Part shown: in pieces, positions 10,752 to 23,355 of the stretch
Layout of the letters: each line of letters starts with the position of its first letter
Numbering within the stretch: position 1 is the first letter of the stretch
Source: Artocarpus heterophyllus
Lineage: Eukaryota; Streptophyta; Magnoliopsida; Rosales; Moraceae
Assembly: GCA_025403435.1 (NCBI GenBank)
Contig: CM046332.1
Span: forward strand, 8,363,903-8,427,902
DNA: 64,000 nt
Reading direction: 5' to 3'
Made by a program: the position numbers and the translations under genes
Notes under the pieces: generated by a model
Databases searched by the model: none
What the model was told of the DNA's origin: nothing
Seen by the model: only the letters and a program-made list of their open reading frames with translations

Positions 10752-12786
10752 TGTTAGACATGTATGCTCTAAGGAGTAAAAATGTAATACGTTTTTGGAG
10801 ACATTTTTATCAATAAAGAATTTATTCATTTATATATACCAAATATTGTCCTCTTTACGTTCATATTTGTTGAATGTATGATAAGCAAACAGTAGTCTGA
10901 GACTGTCAGTCTAAACCTTAAGAGTTGGGCATATGATGGGATGATTATGCGGTAGACACGACTCTTAAGGTGATGGTCTAAAATATATGATCCGCAATCG
11001 AGGGAATAAAGTTGGGCGCTTTATTCATGTAAAGATTGTTATGTTGTCTATATCCCTTTTGGGAGATGGTTTGTCTTGGCCATCGGAGTTGGACTCCGTG
11101 AATAGAAACATTGGCGCATTGTCATAGGTGACGATGTGTTGGATCGGGACATAAAGTGAATTGATTTGGATTAATAATTCTGTCTTGGCAAATCGATTCA
11201 CTTTAGACAGTCGTTTGTATTGTATCTTAATCCTGAGATGAATAATGGGCCCGTTGTCTCGACTTGTGTCTTTTGATGTACCAATGGATGACTCCCACAT
11301 CTCTATAGTGGCATGCATGCCGGTACGTTGGAGGCATGACTCTTGATAGCGTAGACTTGTTATTCATAGATATGGAATCCATAGCTCCTCTTTAGGAGTA
11401 ATGATATCCTCTTATATGCGTTGTCCTGTAATTGGAAAACTGGAGCGCTCAACCATTTGGATACATAGGTGTAACCGAATGGTATACTATCTTTGGATGG
11501 TAAGTTTTCTAATGGTGAGACAATGGAACGTAAGATAAAAATAATCGGGAAGGTAAGACAGAACTTGTCCTTAAGCCGATTATGGATGATCATATGGGGA
11601 TGCGATACACTATGATATGTCATGGAGACTTAGCTACACGAGCTTCGTAATTCTATAAAGTTCGAGAGTGCAGCTCCAAGCTTTTAGTGGAGTAGCGTTG
11701 GAGTTGATAATTGTGAAATGTATATCTGGGATATTGGGTTTCATAATTATCATGAGCTTGAACTTTATAGGTCCATTTTGGTCCCCTTTGCTAGCTCACA
11801 AAATCCTGTAACGACACGGCGTGCTTTTCCAATAATTGGTGACTTATGTCGGATTTATCAGATTGGTTTAAAATTTATAAGAATCAAATAATTCATGTCT
11901 GTTTATCGGTTGAATTAATTATGTAAGAAATTAGTTCAAGATGAACTTGTTGAATTATGGCGTTCGGATAATTCTTGTCTGTTTATCGGTTGTTTTAATT
12001 TTGGACAATTAGAACAAGATAAACTTGTAGAATTATTGTGAATTGATTTATTTTCTTAGAGATTATCTTGATAAAGTTTGTTTTGATCAGATATCTTTTC
12101 TATTGGGCTATTTGAATCAAAACTGAGACTTTATCCTTTAGAATCTCGGGTGGAAAATAAAAGATTCACGGAGATTTTTTCTCGGCAGTTCGGCCTGCCG
12201 ATCAGAAAGTTCGGCCTGCCGAACTGGCCAGTTCGGCCTGCCTATCTCACAGTTCGGCATGCCGACCGCGACAGCTAAGATTACGCATTTTTCACGCGTA
12301 TCTTATCAGATATTGATCCGAACTTGATTTTGTTTCGATTTTTGAGACCTAATCTGATATGGACTGACCCCAAGGACCAATAGGTATAAAAAGGGAGTGA
12401 GTCTAATGATTTACTCAGATCAATTTGAGAGATTAAGAGTGATACTCTTCTAGTGAGCATATGAAAACTCCCTGAGAGCTTTTGTTCACAAATCACGAAC
12501 ACTAGCTTTGGGTTCTCTCTATTGGTTGGAAGGAGAGTCACCGGTGGAAGAGCTGTACGTGTGAGCCCACACTCACTCCGGTTGTGGATAGAGAATAGCA
12601 AAGAAGACCAGTTGGTTGAGGCTCTTCTGGAACGTTACTTCTCTACACAGGTCGCGGAGGTTCTTCGGCATATTGAGGTTAGTAAGATCTGTTTAATTTA
12701 TACATATAACATGTCAAACTTGTGTTTTGGAAAATACTCTGATGAAAAATTTTAAAAAAATTCCGCTGCGCACTTTGTTTCCAACA
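10752..12786 (+). repeat. 3' LTR of Copia B
   Basis: 2035 bp, the same length as the 5' LTR, with five base differences found by eye, all transitions. It ends CCAACA directly before the second GATAT. Confidence 0.95.
12190..12265. repeat. Dyad-motif array in B 3' LTR
   Basis: Same four cores and spacing as at 4532-4607, offset by exactly 7658 bp. Confidence 0.9.
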
Positions 12787-12791
12787 GATAT
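12787..12791. repeat. Target-site duplication GATAT, right copy (element B)
   Basis: Directly follows the 3' LTR and matches 3089-3093. The reading of element A resumes here. Confidence 0.95.
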
Positions 12792-14882
12792 GCACTACAA
12801 ACTAAATGTTATCTTTTGAACAATGTGCTTTCAAAATTGGTCCCTAAAACTCCTCATGAGTTATGGACGAGTAGGAAGACATCCTTAAACCATATTCGCA
12901 TATAGGGATGTCCGGTTTATGTCCTGTTTAAGGATCAGAATAAGTTGAAAGCACATTCAAAAGTTTTCCTGTTTGTAGGATATCCAAAAGGGACTAAAGG
13001 GGGTTATTTCTATAACCCAAAGGAAAATAAAGTCATGGTTTCAACTAATGCAACTTTCTTTGAGGAGAGTTACATGGACGAATTTAAACCTCAAAGCAAA
13101 ATGGTACTTGAGGAGTTAAGGAGCGATTCGATCACTCCAGAGGTTTCGAATAAAACCGTTCCAATCAGTGTAGAAAAACCAAACTAACCTGAATGGCAAC
13201 CTAAGGGGCTTTGGCGTAGTGGGAGGATCGGGCGTCAACCCGAAAGGTATGTGTTCAATGGGGAAGCCTTCTTGGCTGAACCGGATAAACATGACAGGGA
13301 TCCTTGTACTTACGCAGAGGCTATAGAGGATGTTGATTCAAAACTCTGGACAGAGACCATGAACATAGAGATGAAGTCTATGGAGACTAATCAGGTCTGG
13401 GAGCTTGTGGATCTTCCTGAAGGGGTAAAACCCATAGGGTGTAAGTGGATCTACAAGCGCAAAAGAGGAGTGGATGGAAAGGTCAAAATCTTTAAGGCTA
13501 GACTGGTAGCTAAGGGTTATACGCAAAAGGAAGGAATCGATTATAAGGAAACTTTTTCGCCTGTAGCCATGCTTAAGTCCATCCGGATGCTCTTGACCAT
13601 AGCTGCCGCTCTCGATTACGAGATTTGACAGATGGATGTCTAGACGGCTTTTCTGAATGGCTATCTTGATGAGTCCATTTATATGGTACAACCAGACGTG
13701 TTCAAGGTCACGGGTCAATAAGGTAAGGTTTGTAAGCTGCTAAAGTCAATTTATGGACTTAAGCAGGCTTCCCGTTCTTGGAACATAAGATTTGATCAGG
13801 TGATCAAGACTTATGGGTTCTCACAAAATGTGGATGAACCATGTGTTTACAAACACATAAAGATGGGAAGGTGGTTTTTCTACTGCTCTATGTAGATGAC
13901 ATTCTGCTAATTAGCAATGACGTTGGGGCATTGTCATCGGTCAAATTATGGTTGATCAAGCAGTTTGACATGAAGGGCTTGGGTGAGGCTAATTTTATTT
14001 TCGGTATCCTGATCTTTCAGGATAGGAAGAACAAAATGATAGCTTTGTCATAAGCCAGCTACATAGGCAAAATTCTTAGGAGGTATGCAATGCAGGATTC
14101 CAAGAAAGGTGGACAACCATCTAGGTCTGGAATTACTCTTTCTAAGAAAGAGTCTCCAAAGTCTTATAAGAAAGAGAATACATGAAGAAGGTGCCTTATG
14201 CTTCGACAATAGGTAGTCTTATGTATGCCATGCTTTGCACATAACTGGATATTAGTTATGCTGTCAGGATTGTAAGTCGATTTCAGGCGGAGGCGGATCC
14301 AGGACCAAACCATTGGGTTGTGGTAAAGCATATTTTTAAGTACCTGAGAAGGACTCGAGGGTATATGCTTGTGTATTCGGGTGAGGACTTAACTCCTCTA
14401 GGATACACTGACTCGAATTTTTAATCCTGTCTGGATTCTAGGAAATCGACATTGGGTTTTGTGTTTACTATGGGCGGTGGTGCCATCAGTTGGAGAAGTG
14501 TGAAGTAAGATTGCACTTTAGATTCAACGATGGAGGCCGAGTATGTGGCAGCTAGTGATGCTTCGAAAGAAGCAGTGTGGCTCCACAAGTTCCTTGGGGA
14601 TCTTGAGGTAGTTCTTGGTATGGATAAGGCAGTATCACTATACTGTGATAACAGTGCGCGGTAGCTAATGCTAAAGAACCAAGATTTCACAAGAAGAGTA
14701 AGCATATTGATTGAAAGTATCATGTGATAAAGGACTTTGTTGAGGGCAGGCATGTCACGGTGTGCAAGATCACGTAAGAGGACAGTTTAGCTGATCCATT
14801 TACGAAGACACTTACTAGGAGAGTCTTCAAGAGACATGTGGAAGCTATGGGGATGCGAGATTTGTCATTTTTACTCACTTAA
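12792..14882 (+). pseudogene. Copia A gag-pol, broken, 3' part (integrase end, RT, RNase H)
   Basis: Continuation of the frame cut at 3093. It aligns with 8650-10737 of B through the integrase C-terminus, reverse transcriptase ([19 protein letters not shown] near 13889) and RNase H. Several in-frame stops (for example near 13186, 13627 and 13642) and small indels (near 13861 and 14658) break it. The stop corresponding to B's is TAA at 14880-14882. Confidence 0.9.
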
Positions 14883-14896
14883 TGCAAGTGGGAGAT

Positions 14897-16847
14897 TGTT
14901 GGACATATATGCCCTAGGGAGTAAAAATGTAATATGTTTTTGGAGACATTTTTTATCCATAAAAAATTTATTCATTATTTATATACCAAATCTTGTCCTC
15001 TTTACATTTATATTTGTTGAATGTATGTTAAGCAAATAATAGTTTGAGACTATCAATCTAAACCTTTAAGAATTTGGCATATCGAGGGAATAAAGTTGGG
15101 TTCTTTATTCATGTAAAGATTGTTATGTTGTCTATATCCCTATTGGGAGATGGTTTGTCTTGACCATCGGAGGTAGCCTTCATGAATAGAAACATTGGCA
15201 CGTTGTCATAGGTGACAATGTGTTGGATCGGGACATAAAGTGAATTGATTTGGATTAATAATTCTGTCTCAGCAAATCGATTCACTTTAGACAATCATTT
15301 GTGTTGTATCTTAATCTTGAGATGGATAGTGGGCCGTTGTCTAAACTTGTGTCTTTTGATGTACCAAAGGGTGACACCCACATCTTAATAGTGGTATGCA
15401 TACCAGTACATTGGAGGCATGACTTTTGATAGCATAGACCAATTATTCATCTATATGGAATCCATAGCTCCTCTTTAGGAGTAATGATATCCTCTTATAT
15501 ACGTTATCCTGTAAATTGAAAAACTGGAGCGCTTAGTCATTTGGATACATAGGTGTAATCAAATGGTATACTATCTTTGGATGGTAAGTTTTCTGATAAT
15601 AAGATAATGGAACGTAAGATAAATATAATCGGGAAGGTAAGACAGAACTTTTCCTTAAGCCAATCATGGATAATCATATGGGGATACGATACACTATGAT
15701 ATGTCATGGAGACTTAGCTATACGGGCTTCGTAATTCTATATAGTTCGAGAGTGCAGCTCCAAGCTTTTAGTGGAGTAGCGTTGGAGTTGATAATTATGA
15801 AATGTATATATGTGATATTGGGTTTTGTAATTATTGGGATCTTCAACTATGTAGGTCCATTTGGTCCCCTTTACTAGCTCACAACATTCTGTAATGATAC
15901 GGCGTGCTTTTTCAATAACTGGTGACTTATGTCAGATTTATCAAATTGGTTTAAATTTGAAAGAATCAAATAATTCATGTTTGTTCATCGGTTGAATTAA
16001 TTTTGTGATAAAATTAATTCAAGATAAACTTGTTGAATTATTGGGATCGGATAATTCTTGTCTGTTTATCGGTTAATTTATTTTCAAGATAAACTTGTTA
16101 AATTTTTGGATAAATTAGATCAAGATAAACTTGTAGAATTATTAGGAATTGATTTATTTTCATAGAGATTGTCTAGGTAAAGTTGTTTTGATCAGATAAC
16201 TTCTCTATTGGGTTATTTGAATTAAAACTGAGACTTTATCCTATAGAATCTCGGGTGAAAAATAAAAGATTTGTGAGATTTTTAATCGCCAGTTCGGCCT
16301 GCCGATGGGGCCTGTTTGGCCTGCCGATAAGCGAATGATAAGATTACGCGTTTCCACATAGATCTTATTAGATATTGATCCGAACTTAATTCTATTTCAA
16401 GTTTTTGAGACCTAATTTGATAAGGACTGACTCTAGGCCTAACCTCTATATAAAAGGAGTAAGTCTTTAGAGTTACTCAGATCAGTTGAGAGATTAAGAG
16501 TGAAACTCTATTGGTGAGCATCTGAAAAATCCCTGAGAGAATTTGTTCACAAATCATGAACACTTGCTTTAGGTTCTCTCAATTCGTTGGAAGGAGAGTC
16601 ACCTGGTGGAAGAGCTGTATGTGTGAGCCTACACTCACTCCGATCATGGATAGAGAACAGCAAAGAAGACTAGTTAGTTGAGGCTCTTTTGGAACATTAT
16701 TTCTCTTCACGGATTACGGAAGTTCTTCGACAAACAAAGTTTAGTAAGATCTGGTTGATTTATGCATATAGCATGTCAAACTTGTATTTTGAAAAATACT
16801 CTGATGTAAAATTTTTTAAATTCCTACTGCGCATTCTTTTTCTAACA
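14897..16847 (+). repeat. 3' LTR of Copia A
   Basis: 1951 bp, starting TGTTGGACAT and ending CTAACA. Compared with B's LTR it has many substitutions and lacks a block of about 70 bp near 15080. It contains only two motif cores and a TATA-like sequence near 16447. It is directly followed by unrelated DNA; the presumed target duplication starts with CTTCA, whose partner lies outside the window. Confidence 0.88.
16294..16327. repeat. Short dyad-motif array in A 3' LTR
   Basis: Two cores start at 16294 and 16316 (step 22). B has four cores at the same LTR position. Confidence 0.8.
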
Positions 16848-16852
16848 CTTCA

Positions 16853-18325
16853 TTCCTCTTTAAACCTGAAAGAGGGATTTTTAAAAACAGGAAAACGTGA
16901 GTAGAAGGTTCAGTAGGATAATTATTTTTTAAAAAATAAGTTATTTAAAAATAACAGTTATAGATAAAAATATCATTCGTAAACAAATCTTAAGACCTTA
17001 ACAAAAATCAATAATTACTTACTTGAATGAAACATGATAAAATATCACCGTACGGGTTTTGGAAATCAAAATGAATATCAAAACACAATTCTTCAAAAGC
17101 AAAGACAGAAATCATTCTGAAAAGGAAACATTTAAGGAATAAACTTTGGTCGAAACAATTTAAAAGGGGCTACTAAAGAAAAGGATAGAAATATGTATAT
17201 ATCCTACCTCATTTTAAATCCAAAATGTTAGCTCCATCAAGATTTAATGTATGCTCCATATACGTTCAAAACCTTGAAAATTGCATTTAAAATGAAAAAT
17301 CATTTTCAACAAATATTATTATGTTAATTTAATTATCAGTGTCCCTTTTGACTCAAAATAATCATAACACAAAATCATAGTCCTTTTTAAAACATTTCTA
17401 AATTATTAGACATTGAAAACCAGAAATAAAAATACAAATTTTAAAGTTCACAGTCGGTCTGTCGAATATCTTGGTCTGACCTGTTGAACTTGCACAGTTA
17501 GGCCTACCAAACTCCAAAACCAGCCTATTGAACTGGCTTGAGTTTGGCCTGCCGATCACATGAATCCGGCCTGCAAACTTTTGAATTCAGTATGCCCAAC
17601 CTTAAGTTTGGCCTATTGAACTGGCAAATTTTGGAAATTTTCAAGTTTTGAGTTTCGACCTCCCCAAACTCAAAACTCAAATTTAAACCTGTTTTTCAAT
17701 TCCTAGAGCATAGGAATCACACAGAAAACATAGAAAACCATAATAGAACAAATTTAAACTCAATTTCACAATGGATTTGAAAATCAAACAAAAATATCAA
17801 AACTTGAGTAAGTTGATTTTAGCTCAAATCAAGTTTAGATTTACTATAAAACAGTTTCCACAACTTAAATTGAACATTATTTGAGCTTAAAGAAGATTGG
17901 ATTTCAACATTCAAAGAAAAATTGAAATTTGAAATTAAAGCTTTGAAATTTTAAAGAAAAAGAGAAAACTAACCTCAATGGACGTTTGAAAACTCTTGGG
18001 CGGATTAAACTTTCGTTCCTTGTCTTAAATCAATGGAAAAATCAGAGGAAATAAGGAGAGAAGAGAGTGCAGAGAGAGAGAGACGAGGAAATGAAGAAAG
18101 AAAGAGAGAGGGAAAAATAAAGGGGTCATGGGCATTTTTGTAAATATAAGAAAAATGTGGTGTCAAAATATCATTTAGTATTTTAGAAACTAAAAATCAA
18201 ATTTTCAAATATAACAATTGAAGCAAAATCTTAAATGACTAAAATTGAAAATAAATTCACACTTGGAACACTTAATAATTAAACTTAATATAATTAATCC
18301 CACTTTAAAATTTAGGGGTGTTACA
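16853..18325 (-). repeat. Reverse-oriented Gypsy-type LTR fragment (G), host of element A
   Basis: Read on the minus strand it begins TGTAACACCCC at 18325, as C and the D-family LTRs do. It then shows a CT-rich tract (complement of about 18060-18110) and a degenerate motif array, in the same order and at similar distances as the LTR of element C. It stops abruptly where Copia A was inserted; the remainder should lie left of the window beyond A. It contains no credible gene. Confidence 0.6.
17454..17621. repeat. Degenerate dyad-motif array in LTR fragment G
   Basis: Seven or more decayed copies of TCGGCCTGCCGA, among them TTGGCCTGCCGA near 17545 and CCGGCCTGCAAA near 17567, at steps near 22 bp. 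Confidence 0.65.
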
Positions 18326-21300
18326 CATAGCCTAGTGAAACCAATCAAGATAGGACCAAGTGTGATGTTTGATATTCTCACATATTTGTTGACCAATGCA
18401 TTGCATGATTTCATGATATTAACTGCATTATATAATGTTTCATAATCATTTAAGATATGTTTGGTTATATTAATATCGTATACCATTTTCAAAAGTACGT
18501 TTTATACAATTTCATTTTAATATATAGCTAAATAATTTAGGATTTCCTGCAGATGGATCTGGTTGGAAAAAAAAGGAAAGTAAATTCTAATAGTATTGAT
18601 ATGCAATTATAATTGATAAGTTAAAATTAGGAGTTCAATGATGCTTTTAAGGCTACTTATGCTAAAAATTCCATTTTATGTGAAATGAAGTTATGTATAT
18701 GCTTTACGACAAGTAAAAAATCTTGAAGAATATTATTAAGAATGACACAAGGCCTCTTATAAGAGGATGATATGTGTTTTGTGCTAAGTTTACCTTGAAA
18801 GCCTAAATAAGTGATCTTTTCAGTATTCAAGTTCATAGACTCAATAAGGGTTTCAACAAGTTAAGAATTTAGTAATGAATCAATTTATTCAATGTTTGTA
18901 TATTTGAAAGAGATTTAGAAATTTTGGTTTAGTTTTGGCAAAAAACTATCAAAGTTTAGATAATAGCTTTTTCAGTGTACTGAAATTTTGGTGTGTGCAA
19001 GTACACCTAAGTTAGTAAGTCAAATGGATGGGAATGACTTAGCTTTTATTTGGGTTATGTGTGTTGTTTTATACACAAAATAACTTGTGAATAAGCTCCA
19101 AAAAGGAGACACTAATCAGCTTACTATGAGAATACTTAAGTGTTAAGTAAAGGTGAGGTGTGTGTGGCACTTTAAAAGAAATTAAACAAGTAAGTGAGCT
19201 CATTTTTGCCTATTTTCTCCCAAGTCTGATCATCTTCTAAAGGAAAACTCCATTTAAAACTAGGATTTAAGAAAATAAGCCCATCTCTAAATGTCTTGGT
19301 CAAGGTTTGGGTGGTGATAAGAGAGAAAAACTAAAACTAGTTAAGGTAAGCTTGATTTTTATGGTTTTGAGTTTCAATCTTTCAAGACAGGGGATAAACT
19401 AATAATCTGATTCTTTTGCACAATTGTAGGGTATATTTTAAGTGCTTGAAAGATCATAAGCCTTGGTTTCATCCTTTTGAAGTGGGAAAAGTGGAATTGG
19501 AGATGAAAAGTTCAAGTTGCTTTGATAAGGTGAGAAATTGTGAACTATTTTTAGGTTTCCTTCTTTGGTTTTTTGTAATTTGGGACATGATATGAGCATA
19601 ATTTTAATGCTATTCAAGGTTAGGAATCATAGGAAAATGATATAATAAAAAGGAATTTGGTTTTTAGAATAAAAAGTTTCAGAATTTCGTGAATTTTAGA
19701 GAATTTGGGATTGATTTGTAGTCTTGTGAATACCCTAGACTTTTGTTTTTCTTTGCAAGTTGTTTTGATGATTTTTAAGCTTTGGGGAGTGTTAGAATTA
19801 AAGGAAAATGCTGCCTAAATTCTTAGAAAAAGTTTTGAACCATTTAGAAATCAAAAGTCTATTTTTGCCCTTAAAACTAATTAGTTTTGCCATGTTATGA
19901 ATTTTTATATTTTTATACGTTAATCTATATTACATGAATTTATGAGTTTCATTGAAATTGTTATTCTTAGTAATATTTTTTTAAGCTTCTTTACTTTTAT
20001 TAGGAAATATGAAAATGTTAAGGGGTTCAAAAGTAGAATATTTAGTTCTAGTTTTTACCACCTTTTCTCTTCTTTAATATGGTTGCAACTACAAAGTTAT
20101 ATATGACATGTTTGTAGGGACTTAGTTTTTCTTTTGTTTAAGTTTGATTTTAAACTTGAAATAAGCACCTTCACAAATAAGTAACTAGTATATATTTAAT
20201 GGGTTATAAAAAAATATAAACACTTATTTTTAGAAGGATTGGACACTGGATTTGAAGAGGAAAATCCTGACAACAATTTATATTACTCTATAATACAAGG
20301 TAAGTAGAATTTTACTTGCATGACCATAAATGTTGCACATATTTGTATGTATGGTTATGCTTTATGGAGCATAAGTAGCATGAGCATGCTTTGATTTTGA
20401 GCATTATGCAAGCATGCATTATATATTAAAGACATTGTACCCAAAATATTAATTCAAGAGTTGAAGCATATAGGAAGAATTTTTATAAGGTTTTATATGC
20501 TGCTTATGATGGGATGATATATTTAATTGAGTTAGTCTTGATGGAGGCTGGTCTACTGTATTGTCTCGATGGAGGCTTATAGTTTTGATATATTGTCTTG
20601 ATGGAGACTTATGGACCTTATTATTATCTCGATTGAGACTATATCGACGGGGACTTGCAGTGTGGGAAGTCACACGATGGGATTAAAGCTCCAAAGGAAT
20701 TCATGGAAGGAAACCTAACTGTTATAGGAAGCCCTAAAGAAAAATCGTGCACAAGTTATGTTTTATGTAAAATGGATATAATGTAAATTTTTAAAGAAAA
20801 GAAAGGCATGATTTATATGGGATCATTTATGGCATAGTTATTTATGTTACATATTAATTCTACTTACTGGGTATAAGCTCACTTAGTTATAATGATGTAG
20901 ACAAGGACAATTTTTGGCATCAGCAGTAGGATGCGAGATAGCTGGCTCCTATGGACTTGTATATATAGACAAAGTTGAGATATTTTAAAACTTTTCACTG
21001 CCTTTAAAGGCTGTAATTATGACATGACTGATTTCATTTTGAGATATTATCATAGTGTGAATATAACATCAGTAAGTTTAAGTTTGTAAAGTAAAATTAT
21101 ACTCTAGTTATATAAAGAATTTTAAAGGTTCAAATTTTCTCATATCTTTATGTTAACCTTATATGCTTTATATTATAATTGTAAATAATGAAGAGTAATA
21201 ACACTTAATATCAACATGTTATGTATTTTACACTTATATTAGATGGATGTTACACACAAGGTCATGGGTGCCAATTGGCTCTGTGATGGGGAGGCAATTT

Positions 21301-22332
21301 CAATCCGTAGACTCATTTACCAACAAATACACGTTAAACAAGATGGAAAACATTCAGCTTTGATTATTAAATTTTCACTGGCTCCATGGCAGGGTCTTGA
21401 TCTTTGAAAGGTGATAAATCTTAAATTAAACATTCACAGACCAAATTGCTACATTATTAGAGACTAACAATGGCAATAACCTTTATACTTATGCTTACTT
21501 TTTTGTTGAAGTGAAATAAAATGTATCCGGCTCACGTGTCCCTTTTTTATTTGTCCTCCTTCATGTCTTTTAATAATATTTAGATCCTTCGTACTTTATC
21601 TAGGTTATGTAATGTTTTAACTATTGTACTTTTATTGTTGATATTTTCATCAAATTTTTTTGAAAATGTATTTTTTCTTTTAATATTGATAAAAAAATTT
21701 GCGTTTGAATAAATTACAATTTTTTATTTAAAGAAGTAATTGTATTCTTAAGAACAATATTGTTCAACCTCGATCTCAAATCAATTTTACTAGTAAATTC
21801 TAGTAAGATGTAATACCACGTGTGGCTGCCAAGTTCTTGTGAGGTGAAGTAGAAAAGTGTACTGATAATATAGCACCAATATGACTTATTCAACAATTAT
21901 GCTACAATTCATGGGGAGCTCCGATAGATCGAGACCAATAGACCTGCCTCACAATGATCACTTGTAGTGCCAAAGGTTGGTCATAAGAAAAAAGCAGACT
22001 TAGTAAATCCTAGCCCACACGAAAGAGATTGTTCGAAAAATGTTACAAGTTAGTTCAAAGGAAATTGGCATATGTGCCTACATTTTTCTTGCTTCGTAGC
22101 CGCAATTAAAAGAAAGGTCCTTATAACTTATAAGGCAGAATATGCACAACTTAGTCTTACAAATTTTTTGTATGAACAAATATTTCATGATAAGAGATAT
22201 ATGAGAACATTTGCGAACGTAATTGGAACTATGAGTTAGAATTGAATAATTGTAATACGTGAGAACTTTATATTGTAGCATGCATTTTCTTTATACTGTA
22301 AAATATGAAAGCTTTATATTGTATGATTGGAA
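18326..22332. other. Gene-poor AT-rich stretch, probably old LTR debris
   Basis: No gene or recognisable element body is seen. A boundary-like GATGTTACA ends at 21254, as the D-family LTRs end in GTTACA, and the preceding text (for example around 20860) resembles an LTR interior. No start or target duplication could be found. Base pairs 21260-21410 keep about 47 codons open on the plus strand with protein-like composition, but no family was recognised. Confidence 0.4.
20535..20660. repeat. Imperfect tandem repeat of GTCTCGATGGAGAC type
   Basis: Four to five copies of GTCTYGATGGAGRCT start at about 20535, 20563, 20595, 20626 and 20644, at steps of roughly 28-32 bp and one shorter step. The core is dyad symmetric (GTCTC, four bases, GAGAC). 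It is unrelated in sequence to the TCGGC motif. Confidence 0.65.
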
Positions 22333-22337
22333 CTACA
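22333..22337. repeat. Target-site duplication CTACA, left copy (element C)
   Basis: CTACA precedes the TGTAACG of the LTR and recurs at 31331-31335 after the 3' LTR. Confidence 0.92.
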
Positions 22338-22616
22338 TGTAACGCCCCGATTTTAATTAAGTGAGACTAGTGAGTAAATGGTGAATTAGTGTGCCATGAT
22401 GTAAATTAAACCTAATTTAACTATTTTATGATATTTTCAAATTAAAGTTACTTTTAATTATTATTAATTATTTTAAACCACTCTCAATTATTTTTATCTG
22501 TATTTGTTATTTTGAATTTTGAAACAAAATGATTTGTCAAATGTCTAATATGTCCCTTTTGGAAAACCATGTGTTGGAACATGGTTCTCACCATGCAAAA
22601 TCACCTTTACCCTCTC

Positions 22617-22735
22617 TATATATTCCTCTCACTCTCCCTCTCCTCCTCACTCTCCCACGCTCTTTCTCTCTCTCACTCAGACTCTCTCTTGTCTCCCTCT
22701 CACTGCCTCTCTCTTTCTCTCTTTCCTTCTCCCAA
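22617..22735 (+). promoter_or_regulatory. TATA-like box and CT-rich tract of Gypsy C LTR
   Basis: TATATATT at 22617-22624 is followed by more than 100 bp of CTCT-rich sequence, as in plant core promoters with pyrimidine patches. The equivalent in the 3' LTR starts at 29236. Confidence 0.45.
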
Positions 22736-23209
22736 TTTTTGATTCAAAATCAAGGCTCAAGCTTCGAGTCTCAGTAGATTGGAAGCTTGGGAATGCGTCT
22801 GGGGCAATTATAAACTCAATTTAAAGCTCAAATCTAAGGTTAGTTTGTTTATTTTTCATATTTCTAAACTTTTTCTAAATTTTCTAAATTTCTTTAAAAA
22901 GTTGTAATTCGAGTTCTTAGAGCTTAGGAAACCATGAATTTAGGTTACTAGAACTTAAATCAACTCAAATGTAAACTAGATTTGAAGGAAAACAGATAAG
23001 AACAAGTTTTTCTATTTTTCCTCATTTTTAGATTTTCTTGTATTTCTCTAGTAAATCCTGTTTAAAATAGTTTAAAAGTGTTCTATTATGTTTTTCTATC
23101 ATCTGTGCATGTTTTGTATGCTTAGGAATTGAGAAAACAAGTTAGAAATGAGAATTTAGGCTTGGGGAGGCCGAGGCCTGTGCTTGGAAAATTCTAGAAT
23201 TTTCCTAGT

Positions 23210-23355
23210 TCGACAGGCCAGATTCATGAGTTTGGCAAGCCGGACTCATACGTTCGGCAAGCCGGACCTCGAAAAGTTTGATAGGCCAGTGTTGTAAGAC
23301 TACAAGGCCGAATCGTACAGTTCAGCAGGCCGTACTGGAAAGTTTGGCAAGCTGA
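23210..23355. repeat. Dyad-motif array in C 5' LTR
   Basis: Seven cores start at 23210, 23232, 23254, 23278, 23300, 23322 and 23344 (steps 22, 22, 24, 22, 22, 22). Cores are variants such as TCGGCAAGCCGG and TTGGCAAGCTGA. This Gypsy LTR keeps the same period as the Copia arrays. Confidence 0.85.

Larger units (their letters stand above)
3094..12786 (+). mobile_element. Complete Ty1/Copia LTR retrotransposon B (9693 bp), nested in A
   Basis: All landmarks of an autonomous element are present: two LTRs of 2035 bp starting TGTTAGACAT and ending CCAACA, a primer-binding site matching initiator tRNA-Met, a long leader, a single open gag-pol, a purine-rich tract next to the 3' LTR, and flanking GATAT duplications. 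By eye the two LTRs differ at five sites (3133, 3334, 4039, 4510 and 4629 against the matching 3' positions). It therefore inserted recently, and into an older relative of its own family. The lineage within Copia is not assigned; the 2-kb LTRs and long leader fit the larger plant lineages. Confidence 0.95.

Noticed and set aside
22529..22777. Ser/Leu-rich open frame over the CT tract, repeated at 29131-29445
   Set aside because: A CT microsatellite reads as Ser/Leu in any frame; it is LTR promoter sequence.
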